DNA of 64,000 bases, from the NCBI GenBank assembly GCA_017616655.1, contig JAFZXU010000042.1:1-64000 (forward strand), given 5' to 3'. The notes below the pieces were generated by a model that was not told where the DNA came from, did no database searches, and worked only from the letters and a program-made list of their open reading frames with translations. The DNA is from Bacteroidales bacterium (GTDB taxonomy: Bacteria; Bacteroidota; Bacteroidia; Bacteroidales; UBA932). Positions within the stretch are counted from its first letter, which is position 1, and every line of letters starts with the position of its first letter. Shown in pieces: positions 24,294 to 33,006 of this stretch. Both the position numbers and the translations under genes were made by a program.

Positions 24294-26369
24294 ATGCGCA
24301 GACTGCTCCTCATAGCCGCTTTGACGCTCATCGCCCTTCCCCTTTGGGGAGTGAGGGGCCCCTCATCCGCCGTGAGGGTAAAGCAGGGCGACGGGAGCTG
24401 CATCTCAATCCGTATCCTCGGTGACGAGAACTTCTCATGCAAGACGACCCTCGACGGCTATCTGGTGGCATGCGGGAAGGATGGCATCTATTACTACGCC
24501 GACTACGGCAACGGTTTCCTCAACATCTCCGGAATCCGGGCCGACAGCGGAAGGAACGGCCTTTCGAAGTCGGTCCCCCATTCCATGAAAATGGCCCTGC
24601 AGAGCACTCCGCAGAGGAGACTCTCCAAGACCTTCACTCTCTCCGAAGGGACTAGGGGTTCCGTCACATCCATCCGCAACATAGTCATCCCGGTGCAGTT
24701 CCAGGACATAAAATTCACCACCGCCACCCCGAGGAACGCCATATACAACCTCTTCAACCAGATCAACTATTCGCACGAAGGGGCCACCGGAAGCGTGAGG
24801 GACTATTTCCGCGACAATCTGGATTCGCGCGCCAACCTCACCTTCGAGGTCTGCAACACCGTCACCCTCCCGCAGATAGCCGCCTTCTACGGCGAGAACT
24901 TCTCTGGGGCCACCGACATCAACATCAGGCAGCTGGTGATACAGGCCTGCAGGGCGGCGGACGAAGCGGGAGTGGACTTTTCGGCCTTCGATGACGACCG
25001 CGACGGCGTGGTGGACAACGTCTTCATCATCTTCGCGGGCCACAACGAGGCCGAGGGAGGCGGGGACGACTGCATCTGGCCGCAAAGCTGGAATATCGGC
25101 GACAGCCAGCTCTATATCGACGGAGTCAAGATTTCAAACTTCTGCTGCTACTCAGAGTACAGCGGTCCCGAGGGAAGCGAAGACTTTGCCGGAATCGGCG
25201 TCATCTGCCACGAGCTGGGCCATCTCATCGGACTGCCCGACCTTTACGACATAAACGGCGAGACGGAAGGCGCCGCAAAGGGGCTCTTCGGCTCGCTCTC
25301 GCTTATGGACGACGGCTGCTACAACAACGGCTGCAAGACGCCCCCATGCCTCAACATCGTGGAGCGGGAGATTATCGGCGTAGCGACCGCGGCAGTACTC
25401 ACCGACTCAACCGGAGTGACGGTGCCTCCGGTGCGCCTGGCCTCAGAAGCCCTGAGGTTCCGCACCTCCTACACCGACGAGAACTTCTACATCGAGTACC
25501 GCGACGGGGAGAAGTGGGACGCATACGCCGGCGGAAGCGGGATTGTGATATACCACGTGGACCGCAGCGGCAACGAGGCGGGCTCGATGACGGCAGCCCA
25601 GAGGTGGAAGTTCAACGCCGTCAACTCCTGCGCCCTGCACGAATGCCTCAAGCCCGTTTCGGCGACAGGCGAAGAGGCGGAGGAGGTGGCCGACCTCTTC
25701 TTCCCGGGCAGGGCCAACACCACCGTCATCATGGCATCTGAGACCTTCCCCCTGCTTGACTGGAGCGGGCGAGGCACGGGCTTCGGCCTCAGGAACATAG
25801 CCAAAGGGGCCGGAGGAATGACCTTCGACGTGGTGGAGGACAACGCCTGGAACCTTCCCCTGATCCTGGAGCACATCGTCCGTCCTGAGCAGACCTCGGC
25901 CAGCCTGAGCTGGATTTACGACAAGGGTCTCGGCGGAGAGTGGCAGCTCATCTGGGGCACCCCTTCCGGCATCGAGGCCGATACCGTGACCGTGCAGTCG
26001 GCATCCTATCTCTTCGAGGGACTGACCCCGGGAAGCAGCTATTACTGCGACATCTACTATCTGTACAAGGGCATCCGCGGCAAGCGGTACCATCTTGAAT
26101 TCCAGACCACCCATATGCTCTCCTCATTCCCCCTCATAGCGGGGATGGCGGGGCCGCACAAGGTGGGTGAAGAGATCAGGCTCCGCCTCCACAACCTCAC
26201 GGAGGAGACATCCTCGGTGACCTGGACCGTGGACGGCGTCGCGGTCACCGGAGGCGTATTCACCCCCGAGAGGGAGGGCAACTGCACCGTAAAGGCGGTC
26301 ATCTCCTATCCCGACGGGTCGCAGGAGAACCTTGTCAAAATCATAAAAGTGGCAACAGGCGATGAATAG
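24294..26369 (+). CDS. Secreted M6-family metalloprotease
   Basis: The 691-residue protein starts with a signal peptide (MRRLLLIAALTLIALPLWG). A propeptide-like region (about 25-120, with TTLDGYLVA) follows. The M6/immune inhibitor A-like catalytic domain (about 130-430) has the zinc motif HELGHLIGLPDLYD (about 305-318) and a Met-turn-like LSLMDDG. The C-terminal third holds beta-rich modules resembling fibronectin type III (about 535-615) and an Ig/PKD-like module (about 620-690). It lacks an evident type IX sorting tail. I start at 24294 for the signal peptide. It is coupled by an 8-base overlap to a small lipoprotein gene. Confidence 0.85.
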   Translation: MRRLLLIAALTLIALPLWGVRGPSSAVRVKQGDGSCISIRILGDENFSCKTTLDGYLVACGKDGIYYYADYGNGFLNISGIRADSGRNGLSKSVPHSMKMALQSTPQRRLSKTFTLSEGTRGSVTSIRNIVIPVQFQDIKFTTATPRNAIYNLFNQINYSHEGATGSVRDYFRDNLDSRANLTFEVCNTVTLPQIAAFYGENFSGATDINIRQLVIQACRAADEAGVDFSAFDDDRDGVVDNVFIIFAGHNEAEGGGDDCIWPQSWNIGDSQLYIDGVKISNFCCYSEYSGPEGSEDFAGIGVICHELGHLIGLPDLYDINGETEGAAKGLFGSLSLMDDGCYNNGCKTPPCLNIVEREIIGVATAAVLTDSTGVTVPPVRLASEALRFRTSYTDENFYIEYRDGEKWDAYAGGSGIVIYHVDRSGNEAGSMTAAQRWKFNAVNSCALHECLKPVSATGEEAEEVADLFFPGRANTTVIMASETFPLLDWSGRGTGFGLRNIAKGAGGMTFDVVEDNAWNLPLILEHIVRPEQTSASLSWIYDKGLGGEWQLIWGTPSGIEADTVTVQSASYLFEGLTPGSSYYCDIYYLYKGIRGKRYHLEFQTTHMLSSFPLIAGMAGPHKVGEEIRLRLHNLTEETSSVTWTVDGVAVTGGVFTPEREGNCTVKAVISYPDGSQENLVKIIKVATGDE

Positions 26370-26850
26370 AAGAACAAGTCACAGAGTGGCATTCGCAGTG
26401 CGTTTCGCACTTGCACTGGCAGTAGTTGCCACCACGATGGCGGTTGCCTGCCCCCAGCCGGAGTCGCAGGAGCCCCTGCCCGTGGATCCCGGCACCGAGA
26501 CCAAGTCCGATGCAAGGGTGGCCTTCGAATCCCGCACGGTGACAGGCCTCTACTTCAACGACGGCGGTACCATAACCTACAGCGAGGAGTCCTTCCAGCA
26601 GGCCGTCAACCACAACAGGAAGAACTTCCGCATCCAGTCGGACGACCAGGAGCGCTATTTCAATCTCAACTTCACCGACAGGATACCCCAGAAGACGGGG
26701 GACGAGGCCGTCGCAAAGATTACCTACCGCAACGGCACGGACGGCGAGACGGTGGTTATCGTCAAGTTCAAGGCAGTCATCGTCAAGAACGAAAAACTCT
26801 GGCTGTGGAACGAGCTCCAGCAACTGGGAGCCATCATTCCGGCATTCTGA
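26362..26850 (+). CDS. Small secreted or lipoprotein, unknown function
   Basis: A 162-residue protein not recognised as any named family. It has a basic start, a hydrophobic segment and Cys near residue 30 (TTMAVACPQP), which looks like an imperfect lipobox. A short Pro-rich linker follows, then a beta-rich domain of about 115 residues with regular alternation (TVTGLYFNDGGTITYSEES; AKITYRNG; TVVIVKFKA). It overlaps the M6 protease gene by 8 bases, suggesting coupled translation and perhaps a partner or inhibitor role, which is inference only. It converges with holA. Confidence 0.6.
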   Translation: MNRRTSHRVAFAVRFALALAVVATTMAVACPQPESQEPLPVDPGTETKSDARVAFESRTVTGLYFNDGGTITYSEESFQQAVNHNRKNFRIQSDDQERYFNLNFTDRIPQKTGDEAVAKITYRNGTDGETVVIVKFKAVIVKNEKLWLWNELQQLGAIIPAF

Positions 26851-26853
26851 CAA

Positions 26854-27912
26854 TCATGCAAGTATCTTGGAAATCAGCTCCGTAAGCAGCTCGCCGTCGG
26901 AGGCGTTGCCGCGGGCGTTGCTCTTGCTCCTGTAATCGTATTCCCGCAGTATCGAAATGACCTTCATCGTCCTGCGCATCGGATAGTTGCGCAGCGCGGT
27001 GTCGTACTCCCGGGCAAAGTAGGGGTTGATGCCCAGTTGGGAGAGAATCTCGCTCCTCTCCACCTTCGCCTGCAGCAGCGCGTGGAAGCGAAGCAGCTTG
27101 AGGAAGTGGCTCGAAAGGGCCGCCATCGTCATCTGGATGGGGAAACGCTTTTCACTCTGGGCGAAGAAGGCGGCAATCCTGAAGCACCTGGGAGCATCCT
27201 TGAGCGAAAGGGCCTTGGTCAGCTCGAATGCCGTATAGTCGCGGCTCATTCCCACATTCTCCTCGATGTCAGAGGCCGAAACGGAGGTCTGCCCCTCTGG
27301 CATCACCTTGAGCAGCTTGTCCACCTCGAGGACCACTTTCTGGATATCCACGCCCACATACTCGGCCAGCAGCGAGGCGGCGTCGGGCGCGATTCTCAGC
27401 CCGCGTGAGGAGAAGTAGGATTCTATCCAGCCGGCCATTTTGTAGTCGGCGATCTGGTTCGACTCGAAGACCACCCCCGCCTTGCAGGCTTGCTTGTAGA
27501 AGGAGGTGCGCTTGTCCACCGACTTGGAACTCTTCGCGGGGTCGTTCGGGGTCTTGTAGCAGATTACCAACACGGTAGTGGGCATCATCGCTTCGAAATA
27601 GACGGCCATGTCCTCCAGTTTGCGCATCATCTGCGCCTCCTTGACCACTACGACCTGACGGGAGACCATCATCGGGAACTGGCGGGCGGCGCTCACCACC
27701 TGGTTGGCGGTGACGTCGGCGCCGTAATAGACCACCTGTCCGAAATCGCGCTCCTCCGGCGGCAGGGCCTTCTCCATTATCGCCGCGCAAAGGGCGTCGA
27801 TGAAGTAGTGCTCCTTGCCGAAAAGCAGGTAAAAGGGGGCGATATTGCCCGCCTTCACGTCAGCCAGCAATGCGTTGAACTGTGCCGTGGTATCAGTGGT
27901 CTGTTTTGCCAT
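26854..27912 (-). CDS. holA: DNA polymerase III delta subunit
   Basis: HolA is the clamp-loader subunit that opens the sliding clamp. The 352-residue product fits the family length and pattern: FYLLFGKEHYFIDALCAAI near the N-terminus (about 23-41) and QVVVVKEAQMM (about 84). EYVGVDIQKVVLEVDKL lies around 190-207, and the helical C-terminal collar domain has FARQYD-like PYFAREYDTALRNYP. A TAAATTTG box (minus strand, 27920-27927) ends 7 bases before the ATG, so the transcript may be leaderless. It diverges from the HSDR_N gene. Confidence 0.9.
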   Translation of the reverse strand: MAKQTTDTTAQFNALLADVKAGNIAPFYLLFGKEHYFIDALCAAIMEKALPPEERDFGQVVYYGADVTANQVVSAARQFPMMVSRQVVVVKEAQMMRKLEDMAVYFEAMMPTTVLVICYKTPNDPAKSSKSVDKRTSFYKQACKAGVVFESNQIADYKMAGWIESYFSSRGLRIAPDAASLLAEYVGVDIQKVVLEVDKLLKVMPEGQTSVSASDIEENVGMSRDYTAFELTKALSLKDAPRCFRIAAFFAQSEKRFPIQMTMAALSSHFLKLLRFHALLQAKVERSEILSQLGINPYFAREYDTALRNYPMRRTMKVISILREYDYRSKSNARGNASDGELLTELISKILA

Positions 27913-27919
27913 ATCGCCA

Positions 27920-27927
27920 CAAATTTA
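27920..27927 (-). promoter_or_regulatory. Putative -7 box for holA
   Basis: TAAATTTG on the minus strand matches TAnnTTTG and lies 7 bases before the holA start codon. No TTTG is found at the usual spacing. If used, the mRNA would have almost no 5' leader. Confidence 0.4.
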
Positions 27928-27966
27928 GCAATTTTTCCCTATCTTAGCGGACACAAAGTGGCAAGG

Positions 27967-28368
27967 ATGGAGATTTACGATCCGCTCAGGAAAAAACAGG
28001 TGAAGCTCACCCCCGAGGAGGAGGTGCGCCAGGGCGCCATACGCTGGCTGAATGAGGTCGTCGGAGCCCCGATCGGCCTGATGGCCAGCGAGTACGGCTT
28101 CACCTACAACCGCCGCCGCTACCGCGCCGACATAGTGGTCTTCGACCGCAGCCTCGCTCCCCTCCTGCTGGTGGAATGCAAGGCCCCGGAGGTGACTCTC
28201 AACGCGAAGGTCATCGAGCAGGCGGTACGTTACAACCGAGTGCTGAGGGTGAAATTTATTATGGTCACCAACGGAAAAACATCCTATCTTTGCCGCCGGA
28301 ACCCGGAGACCGGAGAATACCTCTTCACGGCCGTAGTTCCCACCTACGAAGAGATGCTGCAGCAATGA
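27967..28368 (+). CDS. HSDR_N-type nuclease-fold protein, stand-alone
   Basis: The 133-residue protein matches the N-terminal domain of type I restriction HsdR subunits, widespread in Bacteroidota as a free-standing protein. The PD-(D/E)xK core is visible: RRYRADIVVFDR (about 49-60) gives the Asp, and LLLVECKAPE (about 63-72) gives the ExK. A Gln-rich QAVRYN helix (about 80-86) is also typical. No helicase, specificity or methylase gene is near, so it is not part of a restriction system here. Its stop overlaps the cca start as ATGA, so the two are translationally coupled. Role unknown. Confidence 0.75.
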   Translation: MEIYDPLRKKQVKLTPEEEVRQGAIRWLNEVVGAPIGLMASEYGFTYNRRRYRADIVVFDRSLAPLLLVECKAPEVTLNAKVIEQAVRYNRVLRVKFIMVTNGKTSYLCRRNPETGEYLFTAVVPTYEEMLQQ

Positions 28369-29777
28369 CGGAAGCCCTTTCAAACCCCATTTTCAGGATA
28401 GTGGCCGAGGAGGCCTCCGCCCTCGGGGTACGCGCCTTCGTCATCGGCGGATTCGTGCGGGATTTCTTCCTCCAGCGCCCTTCCAACGACATCGACATAG
28501 TGGTTGAAGGCAGCGGCATCGAAGTGGCCGAGGCAGTGGCCCGAAGGGTGCACACGAAGGTCTCGGTCTTCCGCAATTTCGGCACCGCCATGCTGCACTG
28601 TAACGGCCTGGAGGTGGAGTTCGTGGGGGCCCGCAAGGAGTCCTACGACCGCCGCTCCCGCAAGCCGGTGGTGGAGGACGGAACCCTTCAGGAGGACCAG
28701 GAGAGGCGCGATTTCACCATTAACGCAATGGCGTTCAGCCTGCAGGATGAGGACTACGGCGCGCTGGTGGACCCCTTCGGCGGCATCCGCGACCTCAACG
28801 ACGGCATAATCCGCACCCCGCTCGACCCCGACACCACCTACAGCGACGACCCCCTGAGGATGCTGCGCGCCATCCGTTTCGCCACCCAGCTCGGCTTCTC
28901 CATAGTGCAGGAATCCAAGGATTCGATGCGGCACAACCGGCAGCGGCTCGATATTCTCTCGCAGGAGCGCATCGCCGACGAGCTGATGAAGATAATGGCC
29001 ACTCCGAAGCCCTCGACGGGCTTTTTGCTGATGGACGAGTGCGGCCTTCTCCCCTACATACTCCCCGACCTGAGCAATCTGAAGGGGGTGGAGACCGTGG
29101 AGGGGCGCGGCCACAAGGACAACTTCCTGCACTCCCTGCAGGTACTGGACAACGTAGCAGCCGCAAGCGACAAGATCTGGCTTCGCTGGGCAGCCCTTCT
29201 GCACGACGTGGGAAAGGCTCGCACCAAGCGTTACGACCCGCAGCTCGGATGGACCTTCCACAATCACGAGTATGTGGGCGGCAAGATGGTCAAGGGCATA
29301 TTCGGCCGGCTCAAGATGTCGCAGAACGAGGATATGAAATATGTCCAGAAGCTTGTCGCCCTGCACCTCAGGCCCATAGCGCTGGTCACCGACGAGGTGA
29401 CCGATTCCGCCGTACGGCGCCTCCTATTCGACGCCGGGGACGACATCGACGACCTGATGATTCTCTGCAAGGCCGACATCACCTCCAAGAACGAACTCAA
29501 GGTGGAGAAATACCGCCGCCAGTATGAGAAGGTGAAGGAAAAACTCGTGGAGGTGGAGGCGAAGGATGCCGTCCGCAACTTCAAGAACCCCATAACGGGC
29601 GAACTCGTGATGGAGAAATACCACATCCCGCCCTGCAGGGAGATAGGCGTCATCAAGGAGTATGTCAAGGAGGCGATCCTCGACGGCGTGATACCCAACG
29701 AGTTCGAAGCCGCCTACGCCCTTATGGAGAAGAAGGCCGCCGAGATGGGATTAGTGTCCGAGATTTCCCCGGATTAG
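28365..29777 (+). CDS. cca: CCA-adding tRNA nucleotidyltransferase / poly(A) polymerase family with HD domain
   Basis: The enzyme adds or repairs the CCA end of tRNA. The 470-residue protein has the class II nucleotidyltransferase core: GGFVRDF (about 27-33), NDIDIVV (about 42-48), ERRDFTINA (about 108-116) and the RAIRFATQLGF motif (about 165-175). An RNA-binding helical region and an HD domain with LLHDVGK (about 278) follow. The start at 28365 overlaps the preceding stop (ATGA). Its 3' end overlaps the convergent NTP_transf_5 gene by 27 bases. Confidence 0.88.
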   Translation: MTEALSNPIFRIVAEEASALGVRAFVIGGFVRDFFLQRPSNDIDIVVEGSGIEVAEAVARRVHTKVSVFRNFGTAMLHCNGLEVEFVGARKESYDRRSRKPVVEDGTLQEDQERRDFTINAMAFSLQDEDYGALVDPFGGIRDLNDGIIRTPLDPDTTYSDDPLRMLRAIRFATQLGFSIVQESKDSMRHNRQRLDILSQERIADELMKIMATPKPSTGFLLMDECGLLPYILPDLSNLKGVETVEGRGHKDNFLHSLQVLDNVAAASDKIWLRWAALLHDVGKARTKRYDPQLGWTFHNHEYVGGKMVKGIFGRLKMSQNEDMKYVQKLVALHLRPIALVTDEVTDSAVRRLLFDAGDDIDDLMILCKADITSKNELKVEKYRRQYEKVKEKLVEVEAKDAVRNFKNPITGELVMEKYHIPPCREIGVIKEYVKEAILDGVIPNEFEAAYALMEKKAAEMGLVSEISPD

Positions 29778-30773
29778 CCTGCCCACCGTATGGAGCCACT
29801 CCCGGGGCGCCACGGAGAGGGCGAAGGGAATCCTCCTGAGGAAGAACAGCACAGTATTTTTCTTGCGGACCGAGCCGCCTCCGGAGAGGCTCCGGCGGGA
29901 ATTGTAGTGGCCGAAGTCGCCCCCTTCCAGCACTATCGAAAGCAGTCTTTCCGGGTTCGGGGAGGGCTTTGAAAGTCCGTGAGAAGGAGCCGACTCGGCG
30001 GGCATTCCAAGATAGCGGCACACGAAGGCGTCGAGCATCTTCTGCCAGCGCAGAAGGCCCGCCTCGCGGATTCTCCGCATATAGTCTTCACGGTCATATT
30101 TTCCCTCAAGGGCGCGGCAGGCGACAGCGTAGTCGCACAACTGCTTGAGCCCGATTCCGACGCCGATGGCATGCTTCAGGATATGCGTACTGAGCAGCAG
30201 CATCGTGGCCTCCGGCGAAGGAACCTCCACCCCCTCGAACCGGCTCCGGCAGTCGAAATAGCTCCTGTGATGCTCCACCGTCACCTGGCGCCAGCGGTAG
30301 CAGATGCTGCCGTCCGGCTCAGGACTCAGGGTGACGCCCTCCCCCTCCATAACCGCCGCCGCATAGTCGAACTCCTCCGGAGTGAAAAAGAGATCGATGT
30401 CGCCGCTGCGGCGGGCGAGCGGGCGGGCATAATACTGCGCCACAGCGGGTCCCTTCTGCACCACGGGAGAGAGACCGCGGCTCCGGAAGAGGGCCACCAG
30501 GGCCTCGAAGACCTCCTGGACATAAGCGCTTCGGTGTTCCACGGTATAACTCTCCATAAGGAGGTCGACGCTCTGCTCCCGGGGAGGCATCTTTTCCGCA
30601 TCGAGAAGCTTCGCCCCGTCGCATACCAGCCCCTGGACCGCCTGACGCCTGGATTCGGCTGCCAGAACGGCCCATCCATCCCCGTCAAGACCGGGAAAGC
30701 CGGAAGCATCTCCCCACAATCCGCCCCGGATCAAGGCGAAAAGGGAGTCGGTTATCTTGTTTTCGTTCATCAT
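29751..30773 (-). CDS. NTP_transf_5-like putative nucleotidyltransferase
   Basis: A 340-residue protein of the family often found next to polysaccharide genes. Visible traits are GLSPVVQKGPAVAQYYARP (about 104-122) and the acidic RRSGDIDLFF (about 125-134), which corresponds to the GxD(I/V)D metal site of nucleotidyltransferases. HILKHAIGVGIGLKQLCDYA follows around 200-220. The substrate is not known. It lies beside the polysaccharide locus but on the opposite strand, so membership is uncertain. Confidence 0.72.
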   Translation of the reverse strand: MMNENKITDSLFALIRGGLWGDASGFPGLDGDGWAVLAAESRRQAVQGLVCDGAKLLDAEKMPPREQSVDLLMESYTVEHRSAYVQEVFEALVALFRSRGLSPVVQKGPAVAQYYARPLARRSGDIDLFFTPEEFDYAAAVMEGEGVTLSPEPDGSICYRWRQVTVEHHRSYFDCRSRFEGVEVPSPEATMLLLSTHILKHAIGVGIGLKQLCDYAVACRALEGKYDREDYMRRIREAGLLRWQKMLDAFVCRYLGMPAESAPSHGLSKPSPNPERLLSIVLEGGDFGHYNSRRSLSGGGSVRKKNTVLFFLRRIPFALSVAPREWLHTVGRLIRGNLGH

Positions 30774-30792
30774 ACTCCAAAATTACGAATAA

Positions 30793-30824
30793 TTTGGCTT
30801 CGCCGAAAATAGTTGTTATTTTTG
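30793..30824 (+). promoter_or_regulatory. Promoter of the glycan-initiating transferase gene
   Basis: TTTG at 30793-30796, a 20-base spacer and TATTTTTG at 30817-30824 match the Bacteroidota promoter. It is the only strong promoter seen at the head of the polysaccharide region. The leader to the ATG at 30852 is about 22 bases. Confidence 0.75.
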
Positions 30825-30851
30825 TATTTCCGGAACAGGGGTTTCAAACAA

Positions 30852-32318
30852 ATGGCAAAGACAAGAATCAAAGAATCCTGGATCCTGCTGGCGATGGACA
30901 TCGTTTTGTCGCTGCTCTCCTCTTTGCTTGCGATCCTGATGGTAAGGTGGCTCTCCCACCCGGTATTCGGATTCACCCGCTACGTCATCATCTGGCTTGC
31001 GATGTCGCTGGTTTTCACAGCGATAGGGTTACTGCTCCAAAGGATCCACCGCATCGCCATCGAATACGCCACCCTGCTTTCGATTGGAAAGATATCGGCC
31101 GCAATCCTCATCAAGGAACTGCTGATGCTCGCCGTCGTCCTTCTGGATCTTTTCGGCCTCAGGGAGCTTGACGGGGTATTCCTGATCCTGGTGATGGATG
31201 CGCTGCTCTCTTTCGCGATGATAGTGATGATGCATGTGCTGATGTCGATCGTCATTCACAGCCGGCAGCAGGATATCGAGTTCAATATCAGCAGGATGAG
31301 CATCCTCGTATATGGCGTGTCGAACAAATCTGCGGCAATGATCCGCAGGCTGCTCACCTCATCCCATTACAATCCGATAGGATTCATCACCTCCGACCCG
31401 GACCTTGCGGGAATGATCATCCAGGACATAAAGGCCTATTACTGCAAGGACCAGGAGGCTTTCCAGACCCTCTGCCTGAGCCTGGGCGGAGTCGACGGCA
31501 TACTCTTCTCCCGCCAGAGCGACATCGACAAGGAGCGCAAGCGCCTGATGAAGTGGAGCCTGGCCGCAGGGGTCAGCCTGCTCATGTCCCCCAACATCGA
31601 AGTGGTGGAAGAATCCTCCGATACCGAGGAGGCCGCGGTAAACATCTACGGTGAAATGGCCGACAATCAGCACAGGATAATGGCGCGCAGCACCCTTCCC
31701 GGCGACGATTTCATCCCCGACGGGATGTCCGGGTTCGAGAGGAACGTCAAGAGGTGCGTGGACTGCCTGGCTGCAGCCATACTGCTGATAGTCTTCTCCC
31801 CCCTGTTCCTGATCTGCTACATCGCCATAAAGCTGGAGGACAAGGGGCCTGCTATCTACAAGCAGGAACGCATCGGGCGCTTCGGGCGCTCCTTCGACAT
31901 CCTCAAGTTCCGCACGATGAAAGTCGATGCCGAAGCCAACGGCCCGGCCCTCTTTTCGGGGGACGACGACCCCCGCCTCACCAGGGTGGGCAAGTTCCTC
32001 CGCAGCCATCATCTCGACGAACTGCCGCAACTCTGGAACGTCTTCATGGGCGAGATGGCATTCGTCGGATACCGCCCCGAGAGGCAGTACTACATCGACA
32101 AGATAATGGAGAAGGACCCGCGCTACATCTGCCTCTACCAGATACGCCCCGGCGTAACCTCCTACGCCACCCTCCGCAACGGCTACACCGACACCATCGA
32201 GAAGATGATACAGCGCCTCCACTTCGACCTCTACTACCTCAAGAACCGCTCCTGGTGGTTCGACATCAAGGTGCTCTGGCTCACCTTCGTCAGCATAGTC
32301 TTCGGCAAGAAATTCTAG
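30852..32318 (+). CDS. WcaJ-like undecaprenyl-phosphate glycosylphosphotransferase
   Basis: This enzyme would start glycan assembly by moving a hexose-1-phosphate onto undecaprenyl phosphate. The 488-residue protein has four N-terminal membrane helices (about 1-130), a CoA-binding-like domain (about 145-250) and a membrane helix near 300. The catalytic polyprenyl transferase domain follows, with KQERIGRFGRSFDILKFRTM (about 335-354), RSHHLDELPQLWNV and FVGYRPE. This layout matches WcaJ/WbaP. The sugar (glucose, galactose or a derivative) cannot be read from sequence. UpxY follows 4 bases later. Confidence 0.88.
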   Translation: MAKTRIKESWILLAMDIVLSLLSSLLAILMVRWLSHPVFGFTRYVIIWLAMSLVFTAIGLLLQRIHRIAIEYATLLSIGKISAAILIKELLMLAVVLLDLFGLRELDGVFLILVMDALLSFAMIVMMHVLMSIVIHSRQQDIEFNISRMSILVYGVSNKSAAMIRRLLTSSHYNPIGFITSDPDLAGMIIQDIKAYYCKDQEAFQTLCLSLGGVDGILFSRQSDIDKERKRLMKWSLAAGVSLLMSPNIEVVEESSDTEEAAVNIYGEMADNQHRIMARSTLPGDDFIPDGMSGFERNVKRCVDCLAAAILLIVFSPLFLICYIAIKLEDKGPAIYKQERIGRFGRSFDILKFRTMKVDAEANGPALFSGDDDPRLTRVGKFLRSHHLDELPQLWNVFMGEMAFVGYRPERQYYIDKIMEKDPRYICLYQIRPGVTSYATLRNGYTDTIEKMIQRLHFDLYYLKNRSWWFDIKVLWLTFVSIVFGKKF

Positions 32319-32322
32319 GGTT

Positions 32323-32844
32323 ATGGGAAGCGGCGGCGAAACTCCGCTCTGGTTTGCCGCCAGGGCAGGCAACTGTCAGGAAATCAAGGCCAAAGAAAAG
32401 CTTCAGAAATTCAACGTGGAGCACTTCGTTCCCACTGCCGTCACCCTTGTGGAAAGGCGCGGCAGGAAGGTCAGGGTCGAGAAATCCCTGATCGGCAACC
32501 TGGTCTTCATACGCGCCACCAAAGAGGAAGCCTGCGCCCTTGTCAATTACCGCGGACTCCCGCTTCATTTCATCCCCGACCGCTGCGGCGGAGGCTCCAT
32601 GCTCACGGTCCCCGACAAGCAGATGGAGGACTTCAAGAGGGTCTTCGACCGCTCCGTTTCAGAGGGCTCCGACCCCACCGTATTCTTCACGGCGGGCGAG
32701 CGGATCCGTGTCGTTAAGGGCGAACTGAAAGGGGTCGAAGGCCAGGTTATCGAGGCCGAAGATGGATTCTATGTGGCAGTCTCACTGCCCGGCCTGCTCC
32801 AGGCCAGGGCAAAAATCCCCGCCTCATTCCTTCAGAAAATCTAA
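32323..32844 (+). CDS. UpxY-like NusG-family antiterminator
   Basis: A 173-residue NusG paralogue. The N-terminal NGN domain (about 8-105: WFAARAGN, EHFVPT, LIGNLVFIRAT) and the C-terminal KOW domain (about 122-170: GERIRVVKGELKGVEGQV) are both present. UpxY proteins in Bacteroides allow transcription through long capsule operons. In Bacteroides they head the operon with UpxZ; here the gene is second, after the initiating transferase, and no UpxZ is present. It probably promotes readthrough of the downstream glycan genes. Confidence 0.82.
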   Translation: MGSGGETPLWFAARAGNCQEIKAKEKLQKFNVEHFVPTAVTLVERRGRKVRVEKSLIGNLVFIRATKEEACALVNYRGLPLHFIPDRCGGGSMLTVPDKQMEDFKRVFDRSVSEGSDPTVFFTAGERIRVVKGELKGVEGQVIEAEDGFYVAVSLPGLLQARAKIPASFLQKI

Positions 32845-32883
32845 GGAGTCGGCTTTTTGTTTCATTATTTGGAATAAATTATC

Positions 32884-32891
32884 TACTTTTG
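32884..32891 (+). promoter_or_regulatory. Putative -7 box for ompA
   Basis: TACTTTTG matches TAnnTTTG. TTTG copies occur 12 and 24 bases upstream, neither at the ideal spacing. The resulting leader of about 110 bases includes a GGCAG/CTGCC hairpin at about 32911-32926. A long structured leader is common for abundant porins. Confidence 0.5.
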
Positions 32892-33006
32892 TAAGTTAAT
32901 AATACTAGGCAGCGGAATCTGCCCGTCTTTGCCTGCATTCGTTGCAAGGGCAATGGCGAAGCTATGCAACAAAGTCAATTTTTATCATAATCAAACTATT
33001 AAACAA

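Noticed and set aside
27967-28368. Type I restriction-modification system
   Set aside because: Only the HSDR_N-like domain is present; there is no helicase part, HsdS or HsdM.
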